The notes: generated by a model not told the origin, from the letters alone. DNA of 64,000 nt from Agapetus fuscipes (GCA_951799405.1 OX637362.1:7518703-7582702); one strand, 5' to 3'. Positions 19,816 to 31,292 are shown, counted from the stretch's first letter. Numbers and translations are program-made.

Positions 19816-21557
19816 GTTGTCAAACTGAAGAAATGTAAGATTTTTGTACAAAAATCAACAATTCAGTTTGTTAACGCAGCTGACATCACGCCTTTATTTC
19901 CACCATACAAATTGTTACAGACTACCATTTACTGTGCGGGGGATTAAGACCCCATCAAGGCGCCTTGAGCGTCGAATCTCATTAACTTTTAAAATAAATA
20001 TACCCCTTTTTCAAGGACGACGTAATAAGATATTTCACTATATGTGCAGCTTACATTTAGAAGTTTTATCATACATTGTTGGTAAGTTATCCATATATCT
20101 GGCCTCTGATGGATCTGAGCGTGGAATAGGGTTCCACAAATTGGTAAACTGCCAAATGTAACAAATTGCCGCCATTCCTGATCTCCCCATTCTGCACAGA
20201 TATTGTCAAATAAATTCTGCATGTAAAATAATAAAATATCTCCGGAAGGCTTTCATATTTTTCCCTACACCATATATTTCATACCGAAGTCACATATAAT
20301 TTATACAGCAGTTTTTTAAATAATTTATTCATTAAAAACATATTTCAGAGATTCATAAAATTTAATATTTATCTTCAATTGCATGAAATGAGTTTAATTT
20401 ATTTAAATCCCTGACGGTTTTAAATAAATGTGGATAACAAATATTGTGAAATTTTCTGTAAAATGTTTTTGTATAATATGTGTAAGTGTATGCATAATAT
20501 TTTACAGTTTCAAATGCAAGAAAACATGAAAAATTCTAGAAAAATATAAATGAGGCCCCGAAAATACCTTTGTTTTTTATTAAAAAAAAACGTTTTTCAC
20601 GGAATGTTGACAAGAGTTGTATGCTTAATTTTTTTGTTGAGATTTTATTTTGTTTTGAAAATATATGCTCATGTAGATCTTAATTCTTGTAAAAGTGTAC
20701 ATTTTTTTTTACTTAATTTAAATACAAAATCATTTTTGTTTATGCTAAAATTCACTTCTTGGGGTTATTTTGTACGCAACCGGTTTTTAGAGAAGCTGTA
20801 CCTCCCACCTTAAATTTTATTTTACGTGCCTAAATTTGATCCCGTCTTTAGGTGTACAATTTAACTGAATTAAAGTAAACATTCACAAAGTTTCTGTCGC
20901 AAATCTACATAGATAGTTTCATTTTATTTTTATTTAAATTTTATTATTTTTATCGTCTTTTTACAATAAAAAAGTAGGTACTACGACTTTGTAATGAAAG
21001 GTTTTATTTAGATGCTGTAACTTATTTTTAAAAAACCTGAAATGCCTCTTCTTTTGTCATTGAAACTACCGCACCACTTTTTTTTAAATGGTCATAAAAC
21101 CTTTTACATTTTGATGTTACAGTTCAAAAATTATTATAAGGACTCAATATGTCTTTGGCGTATGTAACGACACATAAATTGTCTCAAAGCGTAATCCATT
21201 TGGCTTTCCCGGCGACTGCAGTCGAAAAAAAACTATGTTCAGGACTACGGCAAACTGAGGACGATGTATTAGGCTGGACTTCCAGAAGGGCCATAACATA
21301 GTTACATACATGAAAAGCTTCGATAATATTATGTGCTATAACATAGATAAAGAAACATACAGGCATATTGAGAACTAGAAATATTTTTCAAACTTGTATA
21401 AAACTGATATTTAAAACATTATAAAAGTCACATCACGTTAGTAGTTGCACTAGATGTGCAACATAGTTGCTTCGTGTTTTAAATTTTTAACCAACATACA
21501 CAGTAGACCTCATTGTTTTGCAGTTGAATAGGAAGGATTAGTATTCTTTAATTTTTA
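19816..21557. other. AT-rich, no gene seen
   Basis: Long AT-rich interval. 20748-20830 (AAATTCACTTCTTGGGG, TTTTGTACGCAACCGG) is one half of foldback element M4. Several 60-105-codon frames exist but show no domain, splice context or codon signal. Confidence 0.5.
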
Positions 21558-21786
21558 ATGTATAATCTTAGCTGCAAAGATATGTTAACATTTAAGGCGC
21601 ATATTAAATGCATGCCCACAGACAGGCACACGTAGATTCGCGCCTACACATTCTGCATGTGTGCACACAAATAAAAAAACGGCACATGAGCATAAAACTT
21701 GCGACTTCTGAAATCGGGGTGGCATTGGAAAAAGCGAACGAATTTTTACAGCACGGGGGATCAGCCTCATACCAAACTATCAGTCA
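21558..21786 (-). mobile_element. SINE-B, diverged
   Basis: TAATCTTAGCTGCAAAGATA at the left; GGGGGATCAGCCTCATACC at the right. Confidence 0.75.
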
Positions 21787-21824
21787 CAATGTAAAAATTT
21801 AACAAAAAATTTAAGTTTTTCTTC

Positions 21825-22240
21825 GGGAGTTGATTTATTTCCTCGAGCGCTTTCAATGTTATCACACCATTATCAAGAGAACAACAAAAACAAATTTTAA
21901 ATGAGTCTTTGCAATGTCTATACACAAACTATTGTTAATATGATCGAAGGGAGTAAAAGCATTTTTGTATTTTTTAACTTTAAATATTTTTCATAAAAAA
22001 ACTTGGATCGTTTGCGGGGAATAAATACAGTAATTATTTGAGCGCGTTACGTGACGAAAGCTGTGGAGAAATGTTGCACTTGACCGCCCTGATAACATAA
22101 TAACTAGTAAACGTCTACGATCACGCCAAGCTAGCGCTACGCCAGGTCCGGCGTAGAGGCGTGCTAGCTTCCCAGGTCACAGCAGCTAAAGTCAAATGTA
22201 TAGCTTCTCTTACATCGTAGCACCTCAAGCTGTTAGATTG
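21825..22240. repeat. Left member of a diverged duplicated segment with CTACG/CGTAG motifs
   Basis: 21825-21960 resembles 23440-23590 (TTTATTTCCTCGAGCGCTTT against TTTATTTCCTCAAGCGCTTT and further matches). Both follow a minus-strand SINE-B and both lead into GC-rich DNA rich in CGTAG. 22130-22168 is a nested palindrome (GCTAGC, TACGCC / GGCGTA, GCTAGC). Confidence 0.5.
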
Positions 22241-22277
22241 ATCAGTTACGCTTAAAAGTGAATTTGTCTAATATTAT

Positions 22278-22440
22278 TGTTACGAACTATGACATCAAAG
22301 TACCTACCCGCACCTATACATGTACGATAGTGTGGGTAGAACAATCTGGGAGTGGTCTATGATGGTGGTAGTGCATAGAACGGCATTTTGGTGTAAGCGA
22401 GAATTTGAAAAATTATAAGGAATATGCGAGAAAGATCTCT
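22278..22440 (+). mobile_element. LTR fragment
   Basis: Starts TGTTACGAACTATGAC. GTAGAACAATCTGG and TATGATGGTGGTAGT match, in reverse, the LTR piece at 39722-40060. Only the 5' part is present. Confidence 0.55.
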
Positions 22441-22481
22441 TTTGTACCTACCTGCATATAGGGACTGCAATGGTGCAACGC

Positions 22482-22814
22482 AAACGCAACTACGCAACTA
22501 AGCTACACATATAGTGTTACTTCTTGCCGCGTTATCCCCGAAGGGGTCGCATGTGGCGAGTTGAACCTTATTTATTTTTACAGGTAAGGAGGCCGGCCTT
22601 TCGCCAATCACAGTTGAAGTGGGGGTTTCCCAGCTCTCGAGAGGGTTGGTACTCATTTCTTGTTAAGGCTGTGTACACCTTGCTGGTATTTTATTTGGAG
22701 TTTGAAATAAACAACGAAACGGGAAATCATTTCTAACACCCTCGGTGAGATTCGAACCCGAGCTCAAGGCATTGAATGCAAGCACTTTACAAACTGAGCT
22801 ATGGACCGGACACG
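22482..22814 (-). mobile_element. SINE-A, full length
   Basis: Complete in reverse: tail side GCAACTAAGCTACACATATA, body, and tRNA-like head with GAGATTCGAACCC (B box) and TGAGCTATGGACCGGAC (A-box end). Confidence 0.9.
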
Positions 22815-23125
22815 ATTTTAGCATAGGCCGCTACGTTTTAAACAACACTAATTTTAGAATAGCTCTTCTTTCGTTTACTTATAGGTTGTTACACTATATG
22901 TTTAGCTTAATTGCGTTACGTGGAAGCCCTCATTGTGTTTTTTATCGTAGCCCCCTAATTATTTGATATTTTTAAATTGAAACCGCCTGAGCAACGTAAA
23001 CACCGTAGCGAGTCTGATATCACGCTAGTTTAATCACATCAGCCTAATCAAGATAAGCTCTTTGAATTCAGTTCATCACAGCGTATGTTGTATTTTACCA
23101 TACATAATAATAATAATAATAAATA
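22815..23125. other. No gene seen
   Basis: AT-rich; 23105-23125 is a short (TAA)n run. Confidence 0.5.
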
Positions 23126-23361
23126 ATAATCTAAGTTGCAAGGATATATTCATTCAAAGCTCTCAGATGTATGCCCACAAACAAACACGTGTTATTCGCG
23201 CTTACATAATATGCTGATTGTGTACTTACAAATAAAATCCAAACCTTAAATGAACATAAGCCCTGCAACTCTTGCCGACATTCCCTGAAACAGGGGTGAC
23301 ATTGGCAAAGTGAACCATTTTTTACAGTATGGGTGGTCAGCCTCATACCAACCTATAGTCA
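23126..23361 (-). mobile_element. SINE-B, full length
   Basis: AATAATCTAAGTTGCAAGG at the left; CCTCATACCAACCTATAGTC at the right. Very close to the 15002 copy. Confidence 0.85.
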
Positions 23362-23439
23362 TTGTTCAAAGAAATATTTATTTTTGCTAAACCCTTTAAT
23401 TTAAATTAATTATGTAAATATACAACACAAAGTTTTTCT

Positions 23440-23950
23440 TCACGGGTTGTTTTATTTCCTCAAGCGCTTTTGATGTTTATCATACCATTAACAAGGAATT
23501 ACGTGATCAAAAAAATTGTGTTTTACTTCTACATAATTAATTTAAAATTTATCTTCACATTGTCAAAACACAAACCCATAAACTTTCACTTTAATCTATT
23601 TATCTCGTGTTAATTTTATTAAGCAACAATACTTTCTTTTTTTAAATATTTAAGTATTGGTTTATATAAAAGTATCGTGCGTCTATGTTTGTATACGGCG
23701 TAGCACACATGCGCCCATTATCGTCCTACCCCAACTGTCTACGTCTGAGCGGCCTACAGTCGTAGCTCTTCTTGAGGCGTAGACCTGAATCAATACTCGC
23801 CGGAATTCGTAAGCGCTCCTTTACCTACCACAATGCCGAACATCGTAGGCGCTCCACGGTAATTGAAAACGCCTCTTCGTAGAGGGCTCCCGAGCTTGCG
23901 TAGGCATATGCTACAGCCTACAGCGCAATATGATTCGCGTAGCACTAAGA
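23440..23950. repeat. Right member of the duplicated segment; CGTAG cluster
   Basis: 23440-23590 matches 21825-21960. 23690-23950 is a GC-rich patch with at least seven CGTAG pentamers plus CTACG on the other strand, many inside GCGTAG. No coding frame. I do not recognise the motif. Confidence 0.5.
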
Positions 23951-25564
23951 AAGTGGATAAAATAATGAGATATTTTCATATTCTGATTTCGTAGAAAAAA
24001 CATATAACCCACTCTTCGGGAAATACAAATGAATAATATACATGGCGAAAGTTTTTTGGTGAGAATTTCATTTTTAAAGACAAATGACTACTGGCCTTGT
24101 GGTTGCTTGCAAAGTGACAATTTCTCAAAAATATCCAGTTTCTTTAAGGCTAGATGAACCTTTCTTGAACAGTCTATGATAATGACAGTTGAATTTCTCA
24201 AGTCAGAAAATAATGTTGATGAAATAGACTTTTTGATCATTCAAAAAAACAATTCACTTACTTTCTAATTCAAAGCCTAAAAAATGGATTCCGGACTAGC
24301 TCACTTTTACTTTTTTTATTTCCGATGATGAGTCATTAAAACGTCAACATGGAACAGGAAAAAAAAGAAACCAAGTTAAAGTGTAAGAGGGTAATTACGG
24401 GACCGCGTTAACTAGAACAACCATTTTTAAGCGTGCTTTATTTTTTACATACTAAAAAATTGCGTGCATGTCGAGCTTAAGCCAACGATGGAATAAAAAT
24501 ACATATCTTTAGACGCTCATCACACTTCAAGGAATTTTACTAGGTGTAACCTTTTTTTCTACACGAATAACATGAATTAAAAAAAATGGTTTTGTCCAGT
24601 TACTTGTACCACATGAATCACTGTGCGGTACGGCGTACCGATTTGGAGTATTACATTGTATTGTATTGGAAGACGGCTACGAAGTATCATCGACTTGAAT
24701 GGAATGAATGTTTGTTCAAGGAAATCATTTCTCGTCTATCTGTGTTCTGGATTCCGCTTGTTTTAAGGAATGTTAAAAAGTATTACATTTCAAAACGATA
24801 TCCTAAATTTATATGATAAATCAATTGAATATTTTAATTAAATAGCATTCGTTTGCAGCAGTTAACGATAGATTTTTGTTTACATTTTACAATTAAGGTT
24901 TTTCATCCGTCAATAAATTAAGAGTTTATTTATTTTCCATCTTCAATTCACCACGCAACTTTTAAATTAAGTATTTTTTTAGTATGTACCTACATAATTT
25001 TATTTTATTTTTTTATTTTATTAAGGAGAAAAAACAGATACAGACACAATAACAAAGACAAGAAAAATGTAAACATAAACAGTAATGTAAATATCTTTAA
25101 TATAATATAGTGCATTAAACTTAATATAATAAAATTAAATTTAATATAATATAGTGCAATAAACAGAGTGCCTTAATCCTAAAGAATTCCCACAGATATG
25201 TAAAAAAATTAAAGCAGCTGACAAAAAATAAATCGAAGAAGTAAAATTTAAATCAAATTAATAACAGAAATAAAGATAAAAATAAGTGGAAAGAAGAAAA
25301 AAAGAGACAAGATAAACTAAAAATAAACTAAAAATACCTATATAAAAATAAAAATACCTATATAAAAATAAAAATATTATAATAATGTTATGAGGTACAT
25401 TGAACACATATATAAAATATATAAATAAAATATATAAATATATAAAAAATAAACAATGTTTATTTTTTATTAATCACTTACTTAATTTTCAATTCACATT
25501 CAATTTAGTTTCTTTCACAGGAATCAAACTCAAAGCTTCAAAAATATTCGAGGTTTTTTTGTAG
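23951..25564. other. AT-rich, no gene seen
   Basis: 24990-25040 is T-rich followed by AAGGAGAAAAAACAGATAC, much like the poly-A side of the Jockey-like LINE at 12361, so a decayed minus-strand LINE 3' end is possible. 25320-25450 has short tandem repeats (TACCTATATAAAAATAAAAA; TATATAAATA). Confidence 0.45.
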
Positions 25565-25665
25565 CTTGTCGAAAATGAATATTAAATACGATCCGTCAAA
25601 CACTTCCTCCTGTCACACTTCTGTCAGGCGCCTCAAGGTTTCCCCGTACTGGGTCCCGTTACCAG
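25565..25665 (+). other. Candidate internal host exon
   Basis: A 101-bp GC-richer block between TTTTTTTGTAG (acceptor) and CCAG before GTGAGCAC (donor), both good consensus matches. Only one frame is open; it reads SNTSSCHTSVRRLKVSPYW in its middle and stays open past the donor. I recognise no family. Exon status is inference from splice signals and composition. Confidence 0.35.
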
Positions 25666-26574
25666 GTGAGCACGCTCAACGAGGAGGTGTTTCATACAGC
25701 AGAACACTATGCAGCCTGGTACCTCCATGGAGATGGGGTGGGGGAGGGGCCTGTTACGTAAGCGGCTATGTGTGTGTATGTGTGTGTGTGTGGGCTGTAA
25801 TGTTACAGTTATGTGCTCCTAATAGTTCCGATACTTTGAGTGAATGGAATGGATACACAGAGTGAATGTGAAAGAAGGAAATGTATTGTAAATTTAACGC
25901 ATGGTTATAAAATTAAAAGAAAAATATAGAAAAAAACGCTGTGGACGTTCTAGCTACTCCTAAAGCAAACACCACATATCAAGAGTTTAATATTTGCAAA
26001 GATATGTTACTTTTAAAGGGATAGCTTAAACCTATCTATTTACACAGGTAAGAGATGATTCTACACAACCCCCTTCATTATTATAATGACTTCTCAACTT
26101 TTAAACACTGATTCAATAAACACTAAAACGTGTAAAAAATAAAACCAACATTGCTTTAGATTATTTTAAGTATATTAAGTTCACGAAAGTTTCCCCGAAT
26201 CTAACCGATTACATCATCATGTGACTTAATCAATACTATCTGATGATGCAAACAGTTTGTTTGAGAAACTGGTGGTGGAAGTTGATATCCTCAAAGTAAT
26301 CTAAGCAAAGTCAGTTTTATTATTTATCTTGTAAGATGAAAGATTACAAAGTAAATTCCTCTACAATCAATGAAACATTGAAATTTTTTTAATTTATGTT
26401 TAAAATGTTCTAAAATTAACTCCAAGCATTCATAAATTATGTCTTAAAACCTAAAAGATTCAAACCGTTTATTTGAATTTAAAATTATGAAGCAAAATAA
26501 ATAATTTAATGCAAAAGAACCCGAAATAACTATTTCACATAAAACTAACTTTCTTGACGTTTAAAAATAATTGA
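25666..26574. other. Microsatellite and AT-rich DNA
   Basis: 25737-25755 G-rich; 25766-25795 (GT)n. 25990-26060 holds a SINE-B tail scrap (TTTGCAAAGATATGTTAC) next to a SINE-A scrap (AAACCTATCTATTTACACAG). Nothing else seen. Confidence 0.5.
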
Positions 26575-26720
26575 AATGTCTCCAGTGAAGGGTCTACGCG
26601 ATGCATTTCTCGGGTAAAGTTTCCCTGCCTGTATAACGGTGACGCCTTCAGCGCTGCGAGCTTCCGGCCTAACAGAGCGGACGAAGCTTCCTCACGCCGG
26701 TTTGTTGTGAACGAAACCTC
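26575..26720. other. GC-rich patch, nature unknown
   Basis: CpG-rich in AT-rich surroundings (GACGCCTTCAGCGCTGCGAG). Frames are short; no clear splice pair. It could be an exon, a promoter or an old repeat. Confidence 0.3.
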
Positions 26721-26924
26721 ACATTTTATAAGTAATAATTTATTCGTATTTTTTCAAGGCAATATTCATGACATAAAAATGGACCAATTTTCACAGACAA
26801 AAATATTGTGACGTCATTCAAACATTTTTTCTAACATTTAGAAGTAAAATTTATGAATGAAAAAATGTCTAACGACCGTAATCATAATTTAAAATCTTTA
26901 AATTTATGATATTGATGGGTACCT

Positions 26925-27185
26925 ACTCACGCGTGTCTGTTGGAGGGCATGCATTTAATATTAATTTTAAATTTTATATTTCTCTTTGCAACTTAGATTA
27001 TAGATAGTCCAGTGCATAGTTTTGATAGTAGAATGCTTCACTTGGCCAATTTGAGATTTTGGGTTGTGTTGTAGGCACAAATTGAATGTGAATCCTAATC
27101 TTATCTAATTTAATCTAAGCTGCAAATAAATACATCATATAAGATTTATATTAAATGCATTCCCACAAGCAGACATGTATAATAA
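26925..27185. mobile_element. Three SINE-B scraps in mixed orientation
   Basis: 26930-27008 is a plus 3' end (CATGCATTTAATATT, CTTTGCAACTTAGATTATAG). 27025-27100 is a plus middle part. 27105-27185 is a minus 3' part (TAATCTAAGCTGCAAATAA, CATTCCCACAAGCAGAC). Confidence 0.6.
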
Positions 27186-27198
27186 ACAAGCTCGTAAA

Positions 27199-27490
27199 AA
27201 GTTCGGTCAAAAGCTTAGCTTGTAGCATACTTGCAAGGGCTCGATCCCCACCGAGAGTGATGGAAATGATTTCCCGTTTCGGTGTTTATTTCAAACCCAT
27301 AATAAATGCCGGCAAGGCTTACTCATCTTGACAAGAAAGGCAAACCAGCCCCCTCCGAGGGCTGAGCAGTGAGCAGCCCCCACTTCAACTAAAGTGATTG
27401 GTGTGAGGTCGGCCCTCTAGCCCGTTAAAAAAAAAACGACCCTTTCGGGGGTAACACAGGCAAGAACATGCACTATATATGTGTAGCTGT
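27199..27490 (+). mobile_element. SINE-A, nearly full length
   Basis: Head with TAGCTTGTAGCA (worn A box) and GCTCGATCCCCACCGAG (B box), body, and the tail-side ATATGTGTAGCT. A minus-strand LINE-G end abuts its tail. Confidence 0.8.
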
Positions 27491-27870
27491 AACTGTAACT
27501 CTGTCGCCATTCCACTAGGGGTGACCAGAGCCTCTGCAGAACTGCTCGCATTTCTTCTTATCCTTACATCTCTTTCAATTCATTCATATCCATCACCTTT
27601 TTCATGCATTTTCTTCTTTTACGCTCACTTTGTATATTCCATTCTTTCACAATCTCCTCAATCCGATCACTCCATACTTTTCTTGGTCGCCCCTTACCTC
27701 TTTTTCCTTTCACACTTCCTCTGTAAATATACTTCGTCAGTCTATCATCATTCATTCTTTCCATATGCCCAAACCATCTCATCATATTCTTTTGTACTTT
27801 AACTTTCACATCCTCTTTCAACTTACATTCTTTCTTTACCCATTCATTCCTAGCTCTAAAATTCCTACAC
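27491..27870 (-). pseudogene. LINE-G ORF end and 3' UTR
   Basis: Minus-strand frame: VKVKVQKNMMRWFGHMERMN, DDRLTKYIYRGSVKGKRGKG, RPRKVWSDRIEEIVKEWNIQ, KKVMDMNELKEM. This is the RWFGH-R-GRPRK tail of ORF2 in RTE/Jockey-style insect LINEs. The 3' UTR (GCAGAGGCTCTGGTCACCC) and GTTACAGTTACAG tail lie at its left edge, touching SINE-A. Stops are absent over 85 codons. Only the 3' end is present. Confidence 0.8.
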
Positions 27871-28199
27871 CTAAGCTAAGTTGTGTTTTTTTACCAGTGG
27901 TTGATTTTTAGACACTGTTGGTGGCAAGAGTTGCTACATATTATGTGAGCAAGCATAACGCCTGAAGCACTCCTCTTACAGATGACATGTTGAAGTTTTC
28001 ATTACGAAAATCAAACCCAGGCGCGCAGCCTTCGTCAGCCAGACTAAGCGTTACATGCACTTTAATTAAGATACCCAACTACTTCAGGCGCTCCTCAAGC
28101 ATTCTCAGACGTCTAAACATAATCTAACTTGTCTAATTATGCTCACATGTACACAATATACTCGTAGTACCACTGTAAACGATCAATTTATATCATAAA

Positions 28200-28455
28200 G
28201 AGTTAGTATGCTTGCGTTCCATGCCAATGGGCTAGGGTTCAGAAATTATATCCCGATTCGGTGTTAATTTCAAAACCAAAATAAAATACCAATAAGGTTA
28301 ACTCAGCCTTAACAGGAAATGAAAACGATTCCTCTTGAGAGCTGCCCCGACTTCAAATTAAGTGGATGGTGTATGACGCCTTTACCTATGAAAATAAAAA
28401 GATTACAAATACTATTTGGAAAAAGTTGTACTATATGTGCAGTTGCGTTTTAGTT
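28200..28455 (+). mobile_element. SINE-A, decayed
   Basis: TATGCTTGCGTTCCATGCC (head), GAAATTATATCCCGATTCGG, and GTTGTACTATATGTGCAGTT (tail side). Both promoter boxes are damaged. Confidence 0.7.
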
Positions 28456-28544
28456 GCATTTTTTTATTGTTTTGCTGTCGCTTTTGCAAGGAAAGACGGC
28501 AGGAGTTACAAGTAATGGCTTATATTTTTATTGTACACATTCAG

Positions 28545-28680
28545 TTCCTTGACTTATAGGTTAGACCACCCATGCTGTAGAAAATGGTTCACTTTGCCAA
28601 TGTAGCCCGTTTCATGGAAAGTCGGCAGGCGTTGCAGGATATATGTTCATTTGAGATTTAGGTTATTAAATTGTAAGTCC
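28545..28680 (+). mobile_element. SINE-B, 5' half
   Basis: TTCCTTGACTTATAGG start; lost after TTGTAAGTCC. Confidence 0.8.
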
Positions 28681-29171
28681 AATCCACCGTTTTATTTAAC
28701 TTTGTATACCATAGCTTGTTATTGGCATAAATATCATTTTTATAACGTCTCAATTTTGAAACTTATATTTTCTCCGCGGTTTAAAAAATATTCACATTTA
28801 TTTTCCTTGAGGCTGATAAAGTCGTTGAAAAGCAGAATAGCCAGTAGCGGCGTTTGTATCAGAAAAACTCCGGGTGCGATGTAACGGAAAATTCCGTTGC
28901 AAAGGCGCGCTTGGGCGGAAACAAACGGAAAATAAAACAACGGAAAATCTGATTTCCTTTAGCAAGTCTTTCCACTGCCCAGTGAAACTCAGATAATATT
29001 AGTACCTCCTGTAAATGAGTTGTATACACAATTTGCTTGTCTCCAAAAACAAATATTCACTCATGTGTGACAATTGTGTATGAATCTATAATATTAATTG
29101 CAAGGATTAACTAAAATTTAAGACAAGACTGAGAAAGGCAGGGCTTTACTAAATTAGTAAATTTGTGTATG
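28681..29171. other. No gene seen
   Basis: 28840-28930 is GC-richer (GCGCGCTTGGGCGG) with no supported frame. Confidence 0.45.
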
Positions 29172-29475
29172 GTCTATAGTTCAGTAGGTAGAGTGCTTAC
29201 ATTCCATGCCGAGAGCTCGGGTTCGAACCCCACCGAGAAATGATTTTCCATTTACGTGTTTATTTCAAACCCAAAAAAAATACCCTCAAGGTTTACTCAA
29301 CCTTCACAAGAAATGAGCTACAGTTCCCTTGAGAGCTGGGAAACCCCCACTTCAAATTAAATGGTTGGCGTAAGGCCGGTCCTCTTACCTGTAAAAATAA
29401 ATAGGTTCCACTCGCCGCATGCGATCCCTTCGGGGAATACGCGTTGAAAAGTTGCACTATACATGTAGCTTAGTG
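29172..29475 (+). mobile_element. SINE-A, full length
   Basis: Head with TAGTTCAGTAGGTAGAG (A box) and GGTTCGAACCCC (B box), body GGGAAACCCCCACTTC, and tail side TGTAGCTTAGTGGCG. Confidence 0.9.
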
Positions 29476-29509
29476 GCGAACAGCGCTATAATGGTTTATC
29501 TTTTCATTT

Positions 29510-29590
29510 AGCTGTCGATCGCTCAGTTGGTAGAATACTTGCGTTCCACAACGTGGTAAGAATTAACACTATTTGTGCAGCTTATCTCAA
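29510..29590 (+). mobile_element. SINE-A mini-copy: head joined to tail
   Basis: Head GTCGATCGCTCAGTTGG to CTTGCGTTCCA is followed at once by the tail-side AACGTGGTAAGAATTAACAC and TGTGCAGCTTA. The 250-bp middle is missing. Confidence 0.7.
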
Positions 29591-29675
29591 CTAATAATTG
29601 ATATTAAGTCGCACTGAGGGTAGAATAATATCCCTTGGTAACATTCTTCAAGTATTTTTACTGTATTTCTATCGC

Positions 29676-29756
29676 TATTTTGCTGGGGTTGGCCAGAGCC
29701 TCTCCAGTGTTTACCGCCTTTATACACTTCTCTCTATTTATTTACATCATACATAT
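29676..29756 (-). pseudogene. LINE-G scrap
   Basis: GGGTTGGCCAGAGCCTCTCC matches the LINE-G 3' UTR in reverse. The solo LTR starts at its right edge. Confidence 0.5.
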
Positions 29757-30074
29757 TGTAACGAGCGTATGCTAGTATTAGTGCATGTGTGATCATTATT
29801 ACGCTGGTGGAACAACGTTCTGGTATTGGAATCATCCACTATGTTCGAGAAATCATGAACAGTCGAGAAACGTGCGTATGAACGTATAAAAATATAAGCC
29901 AATTGCGTGCAGGCGATAGTGTCGATTCAATCATTGAGTCGTGAAGTCAAAAGCAAGAGCTAGAAATCAGTGATGGTCAATTATTGTAAATTGTGAACCA
30001 AACCGTATAAAATAAATTCTGTTAAAATAAATAAGTGCAGTTTAATTAAAAGAGAAGCCAGTAAAATCATAACA
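29757..30074 (+). mobile_element. Solo LTR, family L, with ATAT target duplication
   Basis: Begins TGTAACGAGC and ends CATAACA; flanked by ATAT at 29753-29756 and 30075-30078. TATAAAAATATAAG near 29886 is a TATA box, and AATAAA lies near 30009. A second copy is at 37026-37333. The 4-bp duplication and TG...CA ends fit gypsy-type LTRs. Confidence 0.88.
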
Positions 30075-30324
30075 ATATCATTCCCAAGCAATACGTGCAA
30101 AAATGTCACACATGAATGTACAACCATACCAGGCATTATGCTGACAATTTGTTTATGCTCCTCCTCGCCAAGCCTCTCCATGCTCTGGCCACAAGTAGCG
30201 TATCTTTACTTGTGTGTCGCCAGACTTGCCGCCTGTTTGTATGCTAGTTTATCTTTGTCTACAGTCTGTGTACCTGAAGTCTAACATGTCAGGAGTTTTG
30301 CACAAGTTTGTTACATCCAAAACT

Positions 30325-30492
30325 GTACCCCGAGTTTAAAGTATTTACATACACTCCCCTCGATTGCGTAAATCAAAAATAAATGTATGGAATATACGAC
30401 GGCACTCCTAGTGAGTGATTAAGTTTTCAAACATTTTTTGCTATTTACGCAAGCGAAGGGACTTAACCCAATGCTTTATACTCGTGGTGCCG
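30325..30492. mobile_element. Foldback element M6
   Basis: Long inverted ends: CCCCGAGTTTAAAG...CGATTGCGTAAATC pairs with ATTTACGCAAGCG...CTTTATACTCGTGG over about 55 bp, with a short AT-rich loop. One copy; outer edges approximate. Confidence 0.6.
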
Positions 30493-30894
30493 GACTATAC
30501 CCTGAGAATAAAACTTTTCATTCAAACTCAAACGTCGCTTTCCAGCAAAAAACTGTGAAAGCTTAAACGCTTTCTAGTGGCGCAATTTAAGATTTCATAT
30601 ATTTTTTTGGTTGAATTGAGACGTTAAGTTTTACACTTCAGTACTGGAAAATATATTTTATTCATGGCCGAATACAACACAAGACTGAAGAAAAGTTTCC
30701 TTACATTTGCATTGCTTTGTAATAATTTACGTAAATATGCATGTACTTACAAGTTCTGTTGTTTTTACTTTTTTTTAACTTTTTACCTTTCGTCAAACAC
30801 AATTTTTATTCGAGCTTCGAAAGTTATACTAACTGCATATTTATTTATTTTTGTTTTGTGCTACTGAAATTTCCACCATAACATGTTTTTTACA
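30493..30894. other. Short dispersed repeat, else nothing
   Basis: 30545-30612 (CTGTGAAAGCTTAAACG, AGTGGCGC, TTTCATATATTTTTTTGGT) is matched by 58741-58805. Class unknown. Confidence 0.45.
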
Positions 30895-31180
30895 TTTAAA
30901 ATAAACGAAAGATGATAGACTGACAAAGTATGTATACAAAGAAAGTGTGAAAGGAAAAAGAGGGAAGGGACGACCGAGAAAAGTATGGAGTGATCAGATT
31001 GAGGAGATTGTGAAAGAATGGGATATACAAAGTGAGCGTAAAATAAGAAAATGCATGAAAAAGGTGATGGGTATGAAGGAATTGAAAGAGGTATGTCAGG
31101 ATAGGAAAAAATAAAGGCAACTCTGCAGAGGCTCTGGCCACCCCTGGCGGAATGGCGACAGAGTTACTATCGATTGTAAA
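30895..31180 (+). pseudogene. LINE-G ORF end and 3' UTR
   Basis: Plus frame: DRLTKYVYKESVKGKRGKG, RPRKVWSDQIEEIVKEWD and KKVMGMKELKEVCQDRKK, then an early stop, the UTR (CAGAGGCTCTGGCCACCCC) and ACAGAGTTAC. Best-preserved copy of the LINE-G end. Confidence 0.8.
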
Positions 31181-31292
31181 TAGTTTATTAAATTTAATAA
31201 ATGCTCAAATTCATATAATCTAAAGTGCGCGTTGAGAAAGAATCACCTAAGTGCCATTTGTGACCAAGGTAATAATAATAATACAATATTTT

